Origin: Phlegmacium glaucopus
Lineage: Eukaryota; Basidiomycota; Agaricomycetes; Agaricales; Cortinariaceae
Direction: 5' to 3'
Length of the DNA stretch: 64,000 nucleotides
Assembly (NCBI GenBank): GCA_015039465.1
Contig: MU130302.1
Location: 328,609-392,608, forward strand
Shown: in pieces, positions 55,386 through 64,000 of the stretch
How the letters are laid out: each line of letters begins with the position of its first letter
How positions within the stretch are numbered: position 1 is the stretch's first letter
Translations under genes and position numbers: made by a program
The notes under the pieces: generated by a model
Told to the model about the DNA's origin: nothing
What the model saw: the letters and a program-made list of their open reading frames with translations, nothing else
The model's database searches: none

Positions 55386-55870
55386 GAACTCTTTGCGATG
55401 GCATGTGCCAGCGCCGGTGCTGCTACATCTTCATCACCGGCCGATAACCAACTTGCGGCGACAACATCAGCCAAGGCAGAACCAGCCTGTGCCGACTGTA
55501 GCAAGTTGTCATCATCACTTGCTGATGACCAATCTTCAGCCAGGTGATGCTGAGCGTAGGCCGGTAGCTCCGGTGATGCCAGTGTGAGTGCCGATGACAG
55601 CTGACCAGCTGAGTCTTTTGGAGCTAACGGTATGCCACATGACGGAATTGCAAGAGGGTCATATACAAGGTGACCAGGGTTTGCCAAATACGGCACAGCT
55701 GATGAATGCCGGAGCGGAACCGGCAGGGATACCTCTGCCGGCACCTCCTCATATTGGCCGTGAGAGGTTGGAAATGAAGGCAACGATACCTCCCCAGTCA
55801 GCCTCCCCTCTCGCAAAGAGATGTCGTATCCAGAATGAGATGCCTGTTGTGGCCGCGTTCCCGAGTGCCG

Positions 55871-56279
55871 GAGGCCAACATCAGAAAAAAATAACCTTGG
55901 CCTGGCTGGCTCTGGCTGCCCTGGCCAGCCCTGGCCAGCCCTGAACATCTTTGGCTAGGTTTAAAAATCTGAAAAAAATCTAACAAATCACAGAAATATT
56001 TATAGTACCCAATTCCAAAAAAAGTAAACAATTACATAAGACAGATGCTGAGATATTCAAGATTTTTAAACAATTTAATATCTTGAATATCTGAGCATCT
56101 GTCTTATGTAATTGTTTTCCTTTTTTGGAATTGGGTACTATAAATATTTCTGTGATTTGTTAGATTTTTTTCAGATTTTTAAGCCTAGCCAAAGATGTTC
56201 AGGGCTGGCCAGGGCTGGCCAGGGCAGCCAGAGCCAGCCAGGCCAAGGTTATTTTTTTCTGATGAATAATGTTGGCCTC
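55871..56279. mobile_element. Foldback element, arms about 190 bp, tiny loop
   Basis: The left arm begins GAGGCCAACATCAGAAAAAA and the right arm ends with the complement, carrying a 7-bp insert. Both arms contain CTGGCCAGCCCTGGCCAGCC and a long AT-rich part. The loop is about 15 bp near 56071. It interrupts the minus-strand hypothetical gene. No clear target duplication. Confidence 0.8.
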
Positions 56280-57282
56280 TGTGAGGCATTCACCCCAGGT
56301 CCACTTGTGGGAGGTCGGGGGCAATGCTCTGAGTCGATCGAGCTCCCGTTGGGCGCATTTGGTGATAGACGCCGGCGGTGGGGTTGCCAGGCTGGCCGTC
56401 TCCTTAATCACAGCTGCCTCATGTAGTAGGTTGAATGTCGATGCCTGGCGCATATCAAGGTTCCATTGATTTTTTGAAGCGGTTGACATTGAATTGGAAA
56501 ATCAATGGACCTCAAGTAAGTCCTGGAGCGTATCCCCAAGAATTTCACGGTATTGGGTACATTGCGGACATTGGCCGGCACCGGCATAGTCGGCCCTCTC
56601 ACAGCTGGCGGATATGTCAAGACCACACCACGGCAGGTGGATGCTAGTGGTATTTCATGAAGGTCCAGGCACTTTTGAATGGAAGAATGATCGAGAATCT
56701 CAGCCATGGCAAGACTTCTTGGCTTCCTGCCATTCCACCAAGCATATTCGTACTTTGTAACCACTCGGCTCTTGTTGTCCTTGTCGTGGGCCCCAATATC
56801 CAGCATTGTCAGAAATTCCGGATCGAATGGGATGGGAAGGTCATTGCCTTGCAACATAGCCATGCTGTCTGCAAGTGACCGCACAATGATTGGCACGTCA
56901 ACGGTCTGTCCAATGGCACTTGATATGCCCACATATGATAAGATAACAAGCTTTGAATTCGTCAGGGCATGTCGCCACAGGAATCAACAAGTCCGTACCA
57001 GTTCCCGATGAAGCAGTTTCTGCATCCAAGATTGCCGATCAGGCTCGGCCTTACTGATCTTGTTCACAATGCACCAGAATCGGGATTCGGCATAGTAAAC
57101 AATCTCCTGAATCGTGGCATGGATGTTCTGATCTGAACCATGCTGTAAATTGAAGGGGTTGAAACGGCGGATTGTATGTCTCCGCATCGTTGATGGGTGA
57201 TAGGAGAAATCAATGTTCATTCTGCATTTGGCAACAACATTTACAAAGGTGATGTGTAAGCATTATTGAGTAAGCTAAATGT

Positions 57283-57536
57283 GTTAGGGCAACCTACATA
57301 TAAGAGGAGAAGGGGACTCTAAAGAGAGTAAACAGTCTATAAAGACTAGATAATAGCAGCAGCAAGCTAGCAAAGTAGGGAATTCCAGTTAATAATGAGA
57401 TAAGGTCAGTAATTACTGACTACTACTCGAAATAGGGTGGTAGCCAAACAGTGGCAAATAAGTATGTAATCAAGTCGAAATAAGGATAAAATATCAACAG
57501 TGAAGATGGTATATACCTCAGGGTTATCCCCTAACA
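57283..57536 (-). mobile_element. Short LTR (TGTTAGGG family) at the gypsy-2 break
   Basis: 254 bp, TGTTAGGGCAACCTAC to GGGTTATCCCCTAACA, reverse orientation. The flanks (AAATG, GTCTT) do not match, so it is not a simple solo insertion. It marks the point where the gypsy-2 pol gene is missing, suggesting deletion by recombination between LTRs. Confidence 0.75.
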
Positions 57537-59732
57537 GTCTTCATAGTTATGACCGGCTTCTGTCTTTACTCCGCCGAGGAACATACAATGTTCTGATTGG
57601 AAGAAGTCCTGTGCCCATGGGAAACCATGTCCCCACGGGAATCGAGTTGTAAATCCGGAATAAATAAGATCGTGCATTGTTTCTAGATGCCGTTCCACTT
57701 CTGATTGTTCTTGAATTAGAAGTTGCATTCTTCGCCAATCGTCAGGTGTCATTTCCGGATCAATTTGTGTATGTAATGTGTCTTCTGAGATGTTCTCAGT
57801 AGAACAATCTATGAGATTGTTGACAGTGTGGGAAGGTTCTGGATCGTCGGGTGCAGTCAATGGGGGATCAGCGGAAGCCAATAAGGAAGTTGAAAGGAAG
57901 CCTTCAGCGAATCCAGCATCTGGGGTAGCCATGAATTCAAGAGTACGAGAGGGATCGTCCGGATCATGGAAAGAAACGTAAGTGCCTTCTTTGCGCTCAG
58001 TCAAGTCAACAAGATTGTCACGGAACCAAGGTCGGCCCAAAAGAAGGTCAAAGTGAACTTGATCAGATACATAAATGTTGGCCCAGGTGGTAACACTTCC
58101 AAAGTTGATTGGGACATTCTTGACCAAACCTTTCATCTGGGACGTATTGCCATGAACATCGCGCATCCTGATCATTGCCTTGTTGTCCATAGGAAGATTG
58201 ATCTGTTCTCGCCAGACTCGGGTACTGCAAACATTCTGGGTGGCTCCAGTGTCAATAATAGCCATGATAGACTTTCTGTTACAGGTGACCAAGACTTGAA
58301 TAAGTGGAGATTGTTCGCGCAGCAGAAGAACTGGGGGGACGTAAATATCTTCACATGAGTCATCCGAGTCAGAATCCAAGTCATCGGAAATGATTGCCGT
58401 GTTGACAGTATTGACATGGGAAGGAACCGGTCCAATGGAACGAGTGACTTTGAGAAGATCGGTTAAGCGAGTAGAAACTTCTTTGGAAACTCCAAGTAAT
58501 TCTCCCACAGGTAGAGTCATTTCTGTATTAAGGACTTTGTTTAAGACGAAGATGGGATCAACATGACGTGAGACAGCAGAAGATCGTGGGAGTGGGGCAG
58601 TGGCTTTCTTGACAGGAACTTTAGAAGGCGGTACAGTAACATCTTCCATAATGTGATCGTCATTGGAGGGATCGAAGACAGGGACTCTAGGCTGTGCGGT
58701 TGCAGGTGGGACGACAGGTGGAGCTCTGGGGGGATTAATGGGGCCAGGCCTGATTGCTTGGGCGTCCTTCTTTGCTTTCTCCTTTGCCTCTATTATCCGC
58801 TTTGCCTTGACTTGATCCGATGTTGGAACTGTGATTCCGTCAAAGACTTCTTTGCGAGCAGCTTTAGTGGTCTTCTCACTGCGATTGACAGCTAGGATAG
58901 GAGTGGACTGAGTGATTGTGGTGAATCCAATGTCTTCTTCTTCGTCATCACTGACAATTTCGGCAGTAGCAAGGTTGGTTGTCATAACTGGAGCAGCGAG
59001 TCGTTTAATTGCATCAACAAGGGACTCATTGGGGTTCCTGAAGATAGGCCTGCCATCCTTCATTATCCATCTCCCAACATCATTTCGCATTATCACTCCA
59101 TTGCTTGCATAGATCTCGCTTGAAGATCATTTCAGCAGCGATTAACACCGTGGTCCTCTTCAAAGCATCGGAAGCAGAAGGATCTTGTTGTTGGTGTTTA
59201 TCTGAGGATGCATGTTGGCTAGGTCGATTTGCTGGGGTACGACATGTTTGTATGAATTCTGGAAGCCATGAATTTCCCATCGATTGTTCGGTTGTCTATC
59301 TTCTCTGACCAATATCAGGCATCCAGTTTCATGATGCGCATATATTAGTCAGCATGTAGTCTCTGGAGGTGTTGAGTGGTAGTTTAATGGAAGGGAACAA
59401 GCACGTAGGGAGAATTGATGAAGATCGAAGATTGTGAATTTCTGATCAGCAAGTTCAGCATCAAAGACCTTCATAATGAGAGCCTTGAGCTTCTTCCATT
59501 CTTTGTTGATAAATGGGGGAAGTCCTTCGACAATTTCACGTGTAGAACGATCACAGTAAGAATGCATGAATCGACATTTATCAGAATCAGTTGAGACGTT
59601 ATAGAAGCTGAATAATTGATCGCATTGTTGGAGGAAGTCAGTCACTTCAGACCAGTGACCTTTGAATTTAGGAGCGGTAGATTGGTGAGGGATTGGCATT
59701 TCTGCAGGAACTCGAGGATTGGGGGTAGTCAT
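57537..59732 (-). pseudogene. gypsy-2 Gag-protease
   Basis: Gag starts ATG 59732: STAPKFKGHWSEVTDFLQQ and DKCRFMHSYCDRSTREIVEG, a retrotransposon Gag fold as in basidiomycete gypsy. The frame breaks near 59349-59100 (deletion or frameshift). From about 59080 the second frame has GRWIMKDGRPIFRNPNESLV, a basic/Pro-rich linker, then the aspartic protease: KSIMAIIDTGATQNVCSTRV (catalytic DTG), PINFGSVTTWANIYVSD, FDLLLGRPWFRDN. It runs into the LTR at 57536. Non-functional without pol. Confidence 0.85.
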
Positions 59733-59928
59733 GGTAAAGGATGTGAGAGGGAGATTTAATTGAACGTTTGTTGGTGGAGAGAGTGATTGATATAGGATTT
59801 AGATAAAGAGATTGAGTTGGAGGAGTGATTCTGGGACGATACCAGAGATGATTTGATAAGAGTAGAAGTGTGATAGAAGTCTGAATAACCCTCCCTCACA
59901 GTGGGCTCCAGATATAAATCGTTGTTTG

Positions 59929-61326
59929 TGTTGTTATAAAACACCAACCAGAGAGCAATGGACTAGTCTTTAAGTCAAAAGCCTCCCTGGTGTTCGTTTA
60001 GGGAAGGTGTAACCTTGACTTGTATCACACAGAGGTAGGGAGCAAGAGTAGAGGTGAGGAGGATGAGGATGAATGAGGAAGAGTCTTCAGTAAGACTATA
60101 GCAGTTGACAGTGGGTTGACAGTAAAGGACTGAAAAAGCGAACTCAGAGGGGTTAAGGAAGAGGATGAGGAAGAATAAGAGGGAGTCTTCAGCAAGACTA
60201 TGGTAATTGACAGTGGGGATAGGTTGACAGTAAAGGGCTGAAAAAGCGAACTTGAGGGAGGAATTCACTGGAATTCCACTGAGATGATGAAAGTGGGGGG
60301 GGTAAGAATGAATTGAACTGAACTACCTATCCTGGTACAAAAGAGCAGTATTTATACCCTAAGGATGAGGCTATGTAAAACAATAAAAAAGAAAGAAGTA
60401 CGCGCTGTCAAAGGAAGAAAGATAAAGAGAGGACAGCTGCGAGAAGAAAAGAACAATGGAAAAGAAAAGGAACAGTAAAATAATCTGTAAAGTGTCAAAG
60501 TGCGAGAGAAAAGAAAAGAAGGCAGTGTACATAGTCCAATAGCAAAAAATATATCGACTCCATAGGCGTGTGGTCATGTCAAAATATGAAAGGTCCTGAG
60601 TCAACACTTAAAAGGCGCAGCCTTGTTCCCGAGAAAACACTACTTGCCCATGGTCCCATGTCGCGCAGCCTTGATAACACTTGACACTCTGCGAGAATAA
60701 TCCTCTGCTGCTGATTCATCTGCAATTCCTGCTTAGTCGTGATCCTCCTGGACTTCCTAAATTGTCATAAAGAGGGTGGGAAGGCTTCAGGTACCGCGTG
60801 AATGATGGTTTTGGCAGTGAATGATAAGATAAGAGGTAGATGAGTGAGGATAGGGGACTGAGTGAGATCCAGGAGCGAGGTATGGCAAGATAGATAGCTG
60901 AAGCGAAGACTTGTGGGTCCATAGCCACAACAACAATGACAAAGCCTTTGACATAATGGGAGATGTGGCTGATGCGTCCATAAATGGGCCATTCTTGAAA
61001 TGATGGACCAAAGATACGATCAAACGCGAGCCGATGACCGATGCAAATAGTAGAGTGATCGCTTTGTTGTATCACTAGCCAAGGGACAAACAGATGGTAG
61101 ATGTTAAGGAGCATGTCGATAGTGTAAATGATAGACAACATAGTGGAAGACATTGAGGATATGATGAGCGATGAGGATGTTATCGTTGAACGAATGGTTT
61201 TGTTGACCAGGAACGCGATTCAGGGCTGCTTCCAAAATAGGTAAGCAAATTCAAAGTCCGCTTATTTTCATGATGGCGACTTTTAAGCTTTCTTCTCACG
61301 CTACCAATCAGTATTGGTGCGCGACA
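59929..61326 (-). repeat. gypsy-2 5' LTR, about 1.4 kb
   Basis: Minus strand from TGTCGCGCACCAATACTG (61326) to TTATAACAACA (59929), next to the primer-binding-like site. Near-identical in order to the solo LTR at 27890-29232. Both retain a 145-codon frame (61153-60716 here). Confidence 0.85.
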
Positions 61327-61394
61327 ACGGGTACTTGAATCCTACTAGAAACCAATTCTATTTTCACACTATTTCTGAACATTTTTAGATGCAC

Positions 61395-62119
61395 TTATAT
61401 GCTCCCGCTGCCACCAGCGATGTCTGTATCCCCTACTCTCTCTACCTGCCTGATTGATTTGTAAGCCTTTTCGAGTGCCTGCTCTGTTGAAACCTGCAAA
61501 TTGACAAAGGCCGTGTGCATTTTCTCATCAGACTTCAATCTCTCCAGCTCAGCCATATACAAGCGATGCGAAGCATTCTTGTATGAGATGCCGAGCCGTT
61601 CCTGCAGGGCTAACACCTCGGCATGTGCCGACAGACGCTCCCAATCGCTACTTCCCTAGGAACAGTGAGTAACACAAGGCTGATAACAGAGCCTACTCAC
61701 GGGAATAGCTGGAGCCATGATTTTACCCTCTCTAATGATACCAAATGCGGAACCGTTGAACTCATGTACCTGAAGGGAAAGAAGTTGAGACACTGGTTAC
61801 AATCCTGATACCCGGCAAATGCCGGTACAAATGCCAGTATATGGCATATGCCGGGCCATCACATGTGCCAATCGAAGGCATCTGCCGGTGAATGATTGAT
61901 GCCAACATGTGCTGAAACCGATCCATCTCTTGTTGAAAGGTGACTCACACTCCCTGGACATTTAAAGACCTCCAAATCTGCCTTTTTGCGATATCCGTCA
62001 AACATTTGGTGGAGGGCCGGTACCATGAACTGGGGCACCACGTAACGTTCTTCATCAGGACCTATGATAACAACATAACCCTCTGGTATGCCGGTAGTGT
62101 CACCTTCATTTGAGGCCAT
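61395..62119 (-). CDS. Small hypothetical protein, three exons, 166 residues
   Basis: Exons 62119-61949, 61769-61701 and 61655-61395 with GTGAGT donors and AG acceptors; all phases fit (501 nt). Starts MASNEGDTTGIPEGYVVI, contains PDEERYVVPQFMVPALHQMF, a middle VHEFNGSAFGIIREGKI and an amphipathic helical tail (LERLKSDEKMHTAFVNLQ), ending DIAGGSGSI. I recall similar short proteins, paired with a neighbour like the one at 62292, in other mushroom genomes, but know no function. The start lies 172 bp from the divergent gene, so both probably share one promoter region. Confidence 0.75.
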
Positions 62120-62291
62120 TGGCGTATTGTACAACTAGGTAGATTACACTCATCACGGATAATCTGATCTGCTTGCCTTTATTTGTACAGTCACGTGACT
62201 TTGTTGATATGGTCACATGTATGTTGGACTTTGTTTCCTGCAATTTCCCAAACACGTTTGTTTTGCATTCCCCATCACAAGGTGAGTGCCG
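62120..62291. promoter_or_regulatory. Shared divergent promoter region
   Basis: 172 bp between two divergent start codons. It contains GTCACGTGACTTTG (CACGTG palindrome) and GGTCACATGTATGTTGG. No TATA box. Function inferred only from position. Confidence 0.4.
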
Positions 62292-64000
62292 ATGCCTCCT
62301 TCCACCGGCATAGATCGACTGTTAATTGGACCCTCCCAGCATCTGCCTTCGGCTCCCTACATCAACAACCCAATGACTGCCTACACCGCTCCCCAAGTCC
62401 GCAAAATTATTGATGACCTCGACGACATCTTTAGGGCCGCTGCCCAGAATGGACGTGTTAAGGCAGTCTTCGCAAGGGAACGGAAGGCCATTGTAAGTTT
62501 TTTGATGAAAAAAAGGGTTGGTCCTGCTGATACTAGGTTAATAACAGGATGCTTTGATGTGCACCACCCGGACAACGACAGATAATGCCGAGCTCCAACA
62601 CGAATTCCAGGTGATGCGGTTCCTTTGGAGATTCGCAGATGTATACCAGGGGGCCAGGAGGGCTCAAGGCCTCGATGGTGTTTTTTGGGACGGGCTAGCA
62701 CAAGTCCTCAAGGACTTCGACGCGAAATATCCCACTGCCCATCGCACCCCCGTCCCTGGGGTGCCACCCCCCGTCCATCCCACAATCCCCATCATCCCCC
62801 CAAATGAGGCAACATTCAGGGTAATGATGCCCACACGTCCTCGTCAACAGGAGCCAACCCCGGTAGCTGGGCCGTCGATGGTCGCCTCAGACAGTGATGA
62901 CGAGGCCATGCCGGCAAAGGCACAACCTCAGGTGCCGGTACATCGTGTGCCTGTCCCTGGAGTCAGAATCTCTGGCCGACCATCAGTGCCGGTGCCGGTG
63001 CCATCGGCAAGGATTATTGTCCAACGGCCGGTGGTGCCCCATGAAAAGCCACTGCCACCTACACAGACGGCGGCCGGCCCTTCATGTTCAACTCAAGATC
63101 GGCAAATTTCACCATTAACAAGTAGCAGCGAAGAGTCTCCTAGGGTGCCGGCCAGTGAAAAGAGGGACAAAGGCAAGAAGAGAATGAGGGATGAGAGGCC
63201 AGAGGAGGAGGAAGGAAGCAGAGAAAGGCAGGAGGCCTGGCATCAGGAGGGTAAGAAGAGGAGACCCCCCCGATCAACAGGACAGCTCCGTGAGAACACC
63301 TGCCGGTGTTGTGACAGGTTGTTACTGAATTGCCTCTCACAGGCCGGTGGGAAGGCCTGCGTTGCCTGCGCCCAAGTCAAGATGAAATGCGTTGACCTAG
63401 GTGACGACGGCCACACCACAGATGGAGCCCGAGTACAGGCACCGGCACTGGCACCGGCACAGGCCTCATATCGCCGGCCAGCCGTGGCATCCAAGCCCTG
63501 CAAACGTACCAAAAAACCAGTGAAGAGCGCCCCCATGGTCATCTCCAGCGACGAGGATGAGACTGCCAACCATGGAAAGCCAAGATCACGTACCTTCGGC
63601 GATTTAAACGAGGGTAAGTGCCAGTATCACCTTGGATACTCCTGCTGACAAAAAATTAGAGGACCTCTTGGATGACGTTTGTGAGCTCCGGCGCGAAATG
63701 GGCATCATCAATGGCCGGTTGCACGAGAGTGAAGTCCTACTGGGGCAATGCAATAGGCAGCTGGATGACTACCGGCAGTTCACACAGGAACTGCTGGAGC
63801 GCATGCACGACAAGGACGACGAGGTGGCTGAGCTCAGGGAGCGCCTGCAAAGGGCAGAAGATCTCCTGGAGTTTTTAACAGCAGAAAACGAGGCAGACGA
63901 CCAGGCCATGGGCGAGGAAGAGCCGGTGGCCGACATAAGGCAGGCGCCGGCACCTGAGGACATGCCGGCGGAGATGCCGCCAGCCGTCACTGATCTGTGC
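62292..64000 (+). CDS. Hypothetical protein with Zn2Cys6-like cluster and coiled coil (partial)
   Basis: Exons 62292-62492, 62548-63613 and 63660 onward, past the window end; the phases fit. The N-terminus is helical (APQVRKIIDDLDDIFRAAAQ, then FLWRFADVYQGARRAQGLDG). The middle is Pro/Ser-rich and acidic-basic (KRDKGKKRMRDERPEEEEGS). Around residues 319-348 the Cys spacing is C-x2-C-x6-C-x8-C-x2-C-x6-C, the pattern of fungal Zn(II)2Cys6 binuclear clusters, although the first loop (CDRLLLNC) lacks the usual basic residues. Exon 3 is a coiled coil (CELRREMGIINGRLHESEV, ELRERLQRAEDLLEFL). A DNA-binding role is possible, not shown. Divergent from the gene at 62119. Confidence 0.75.

Larger units (their letters stand above)
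54609..57220 (-). pseudogene. Hypothetical gene with 25-residue repeats, split by a foldback
   Basis: Minus-strand exon series of unknown function. From 57220: HTIRRFNPFNLQHGSDQN and EIVYYAESRFWCIVNKI; a junction; VDVPIIVRSLADSMAMLQGN, VVTKYEYAWWNGRKPRSLAM, LHEIPLASTCRGVVLTYPP; a frame change; TFNLLHEAAVIKETASL and RELDRLRALPPTSHKWTWGE; then the foldback at 55871-56279; then LRHSGTRPQQASHSGYDIS, the acidic repeats (55086-55385), a stop at 54920, and a possible last exon 54914-54609 ending EEEESDEEAEDSG. The two sides of the foldback look like one gene since strand, word use and exon style agree. Some breaks may be introns. I do not recognise the protein. Confidence 0.45.
57537..61326 (-). mobile_element. 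Truncated Ty3/gypsy element (gypsy-2)
   Basis: Minus-strand element: 5' LTR 61326-59929, leader with primer-binding-like TCTGGAGCCC (about 59902-59911), Gag and protease (59732-57537). RT, RNase H, integrase and the 3' LTR are absent; the sequence ends in a different LTR at 57536. It sits between two GCCGG-rich stretches and probably split one locus. Confidence 0.82.

Overview
The window comes from a transposon-swollen fungal genome, most likely a mushroom-forming basidiomycete (Agaricomycetes). Short introns of about 45-65 nt, a fungal G-domain protein, a many-exon Tle1/DUF2235-like hydrolase, and Tad-type LINE, DIRS, copia and Ty3/gypsy elements of kinds familiar from mushroom genomes point that way. 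The species cannot be told from the sequence. I see no rRNA, tRNA or CRISPR.

Layout. 531-4301: a P-loop GTPase gene whose 3' half holds a 1.7-kb tandem array. 4966-13961: a decayed Ty3/gypsy element (gypsy-1) riddled with non-autonomous DNA elements and solo LTRs. 13962-15900: a Tnp2-type transposase scrap and a broken TET/JBP-like 2OG-Fe(II) dioxygenase. About 15901-27680: a DIRS element cut in two by a 6.25-kb Tad-like LINE (20136-26388) with a 13-bp target duplication. 27890-30620: solo LTRs and TET-like exon scraps. 31935-36538: an intact Tle1-like gene on the minus strand with a second tandem array at its 3' side. 36812-47033: a Ty1/copia element with both LTRs, a 5-bp target duplication and three insertions. 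47705-53270: a broken coiled-coil gene, hAT-like and hairpin-rich elements. 53540-64000: a GCCGG-rich gene island (three hypothetical genes) split by a truncated minus-strand gypsy (gypsy-2).

Most striking observation. Both large minisatellites can be read as tandem spliceosomal introns on the sense strand of the adjoining gene. Each unit runs from a GT donor through a CTGAC branch-like site to an AG, and units are separated by exactly 3 nt. None of the 3-mers I read is a stop codon. The two arrays share no obvious unit sequence but obey the same rule. In each case an apparently open exon abuts an end of the array. I regard this as the best candidate for something undescribed.

Other themes. 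(1) A family of non-autonomous elements shares termini resembling CTTTACACTCCCCCA and, where it can be proven, an 8-bp target duplication, but each copy carries its own private short subterminal word. (2) At least ten premature stops in transposons and in the TET-like gene are TGA where Arg (CGA) is expected, the signature of CpG deamination; the LINE lacks it and looks young. (3) Arrays of C6/G6 hairpins recur at four loci. Positions were worked out by eye. Exon limits and family names marked as inference need alignment to confirm.
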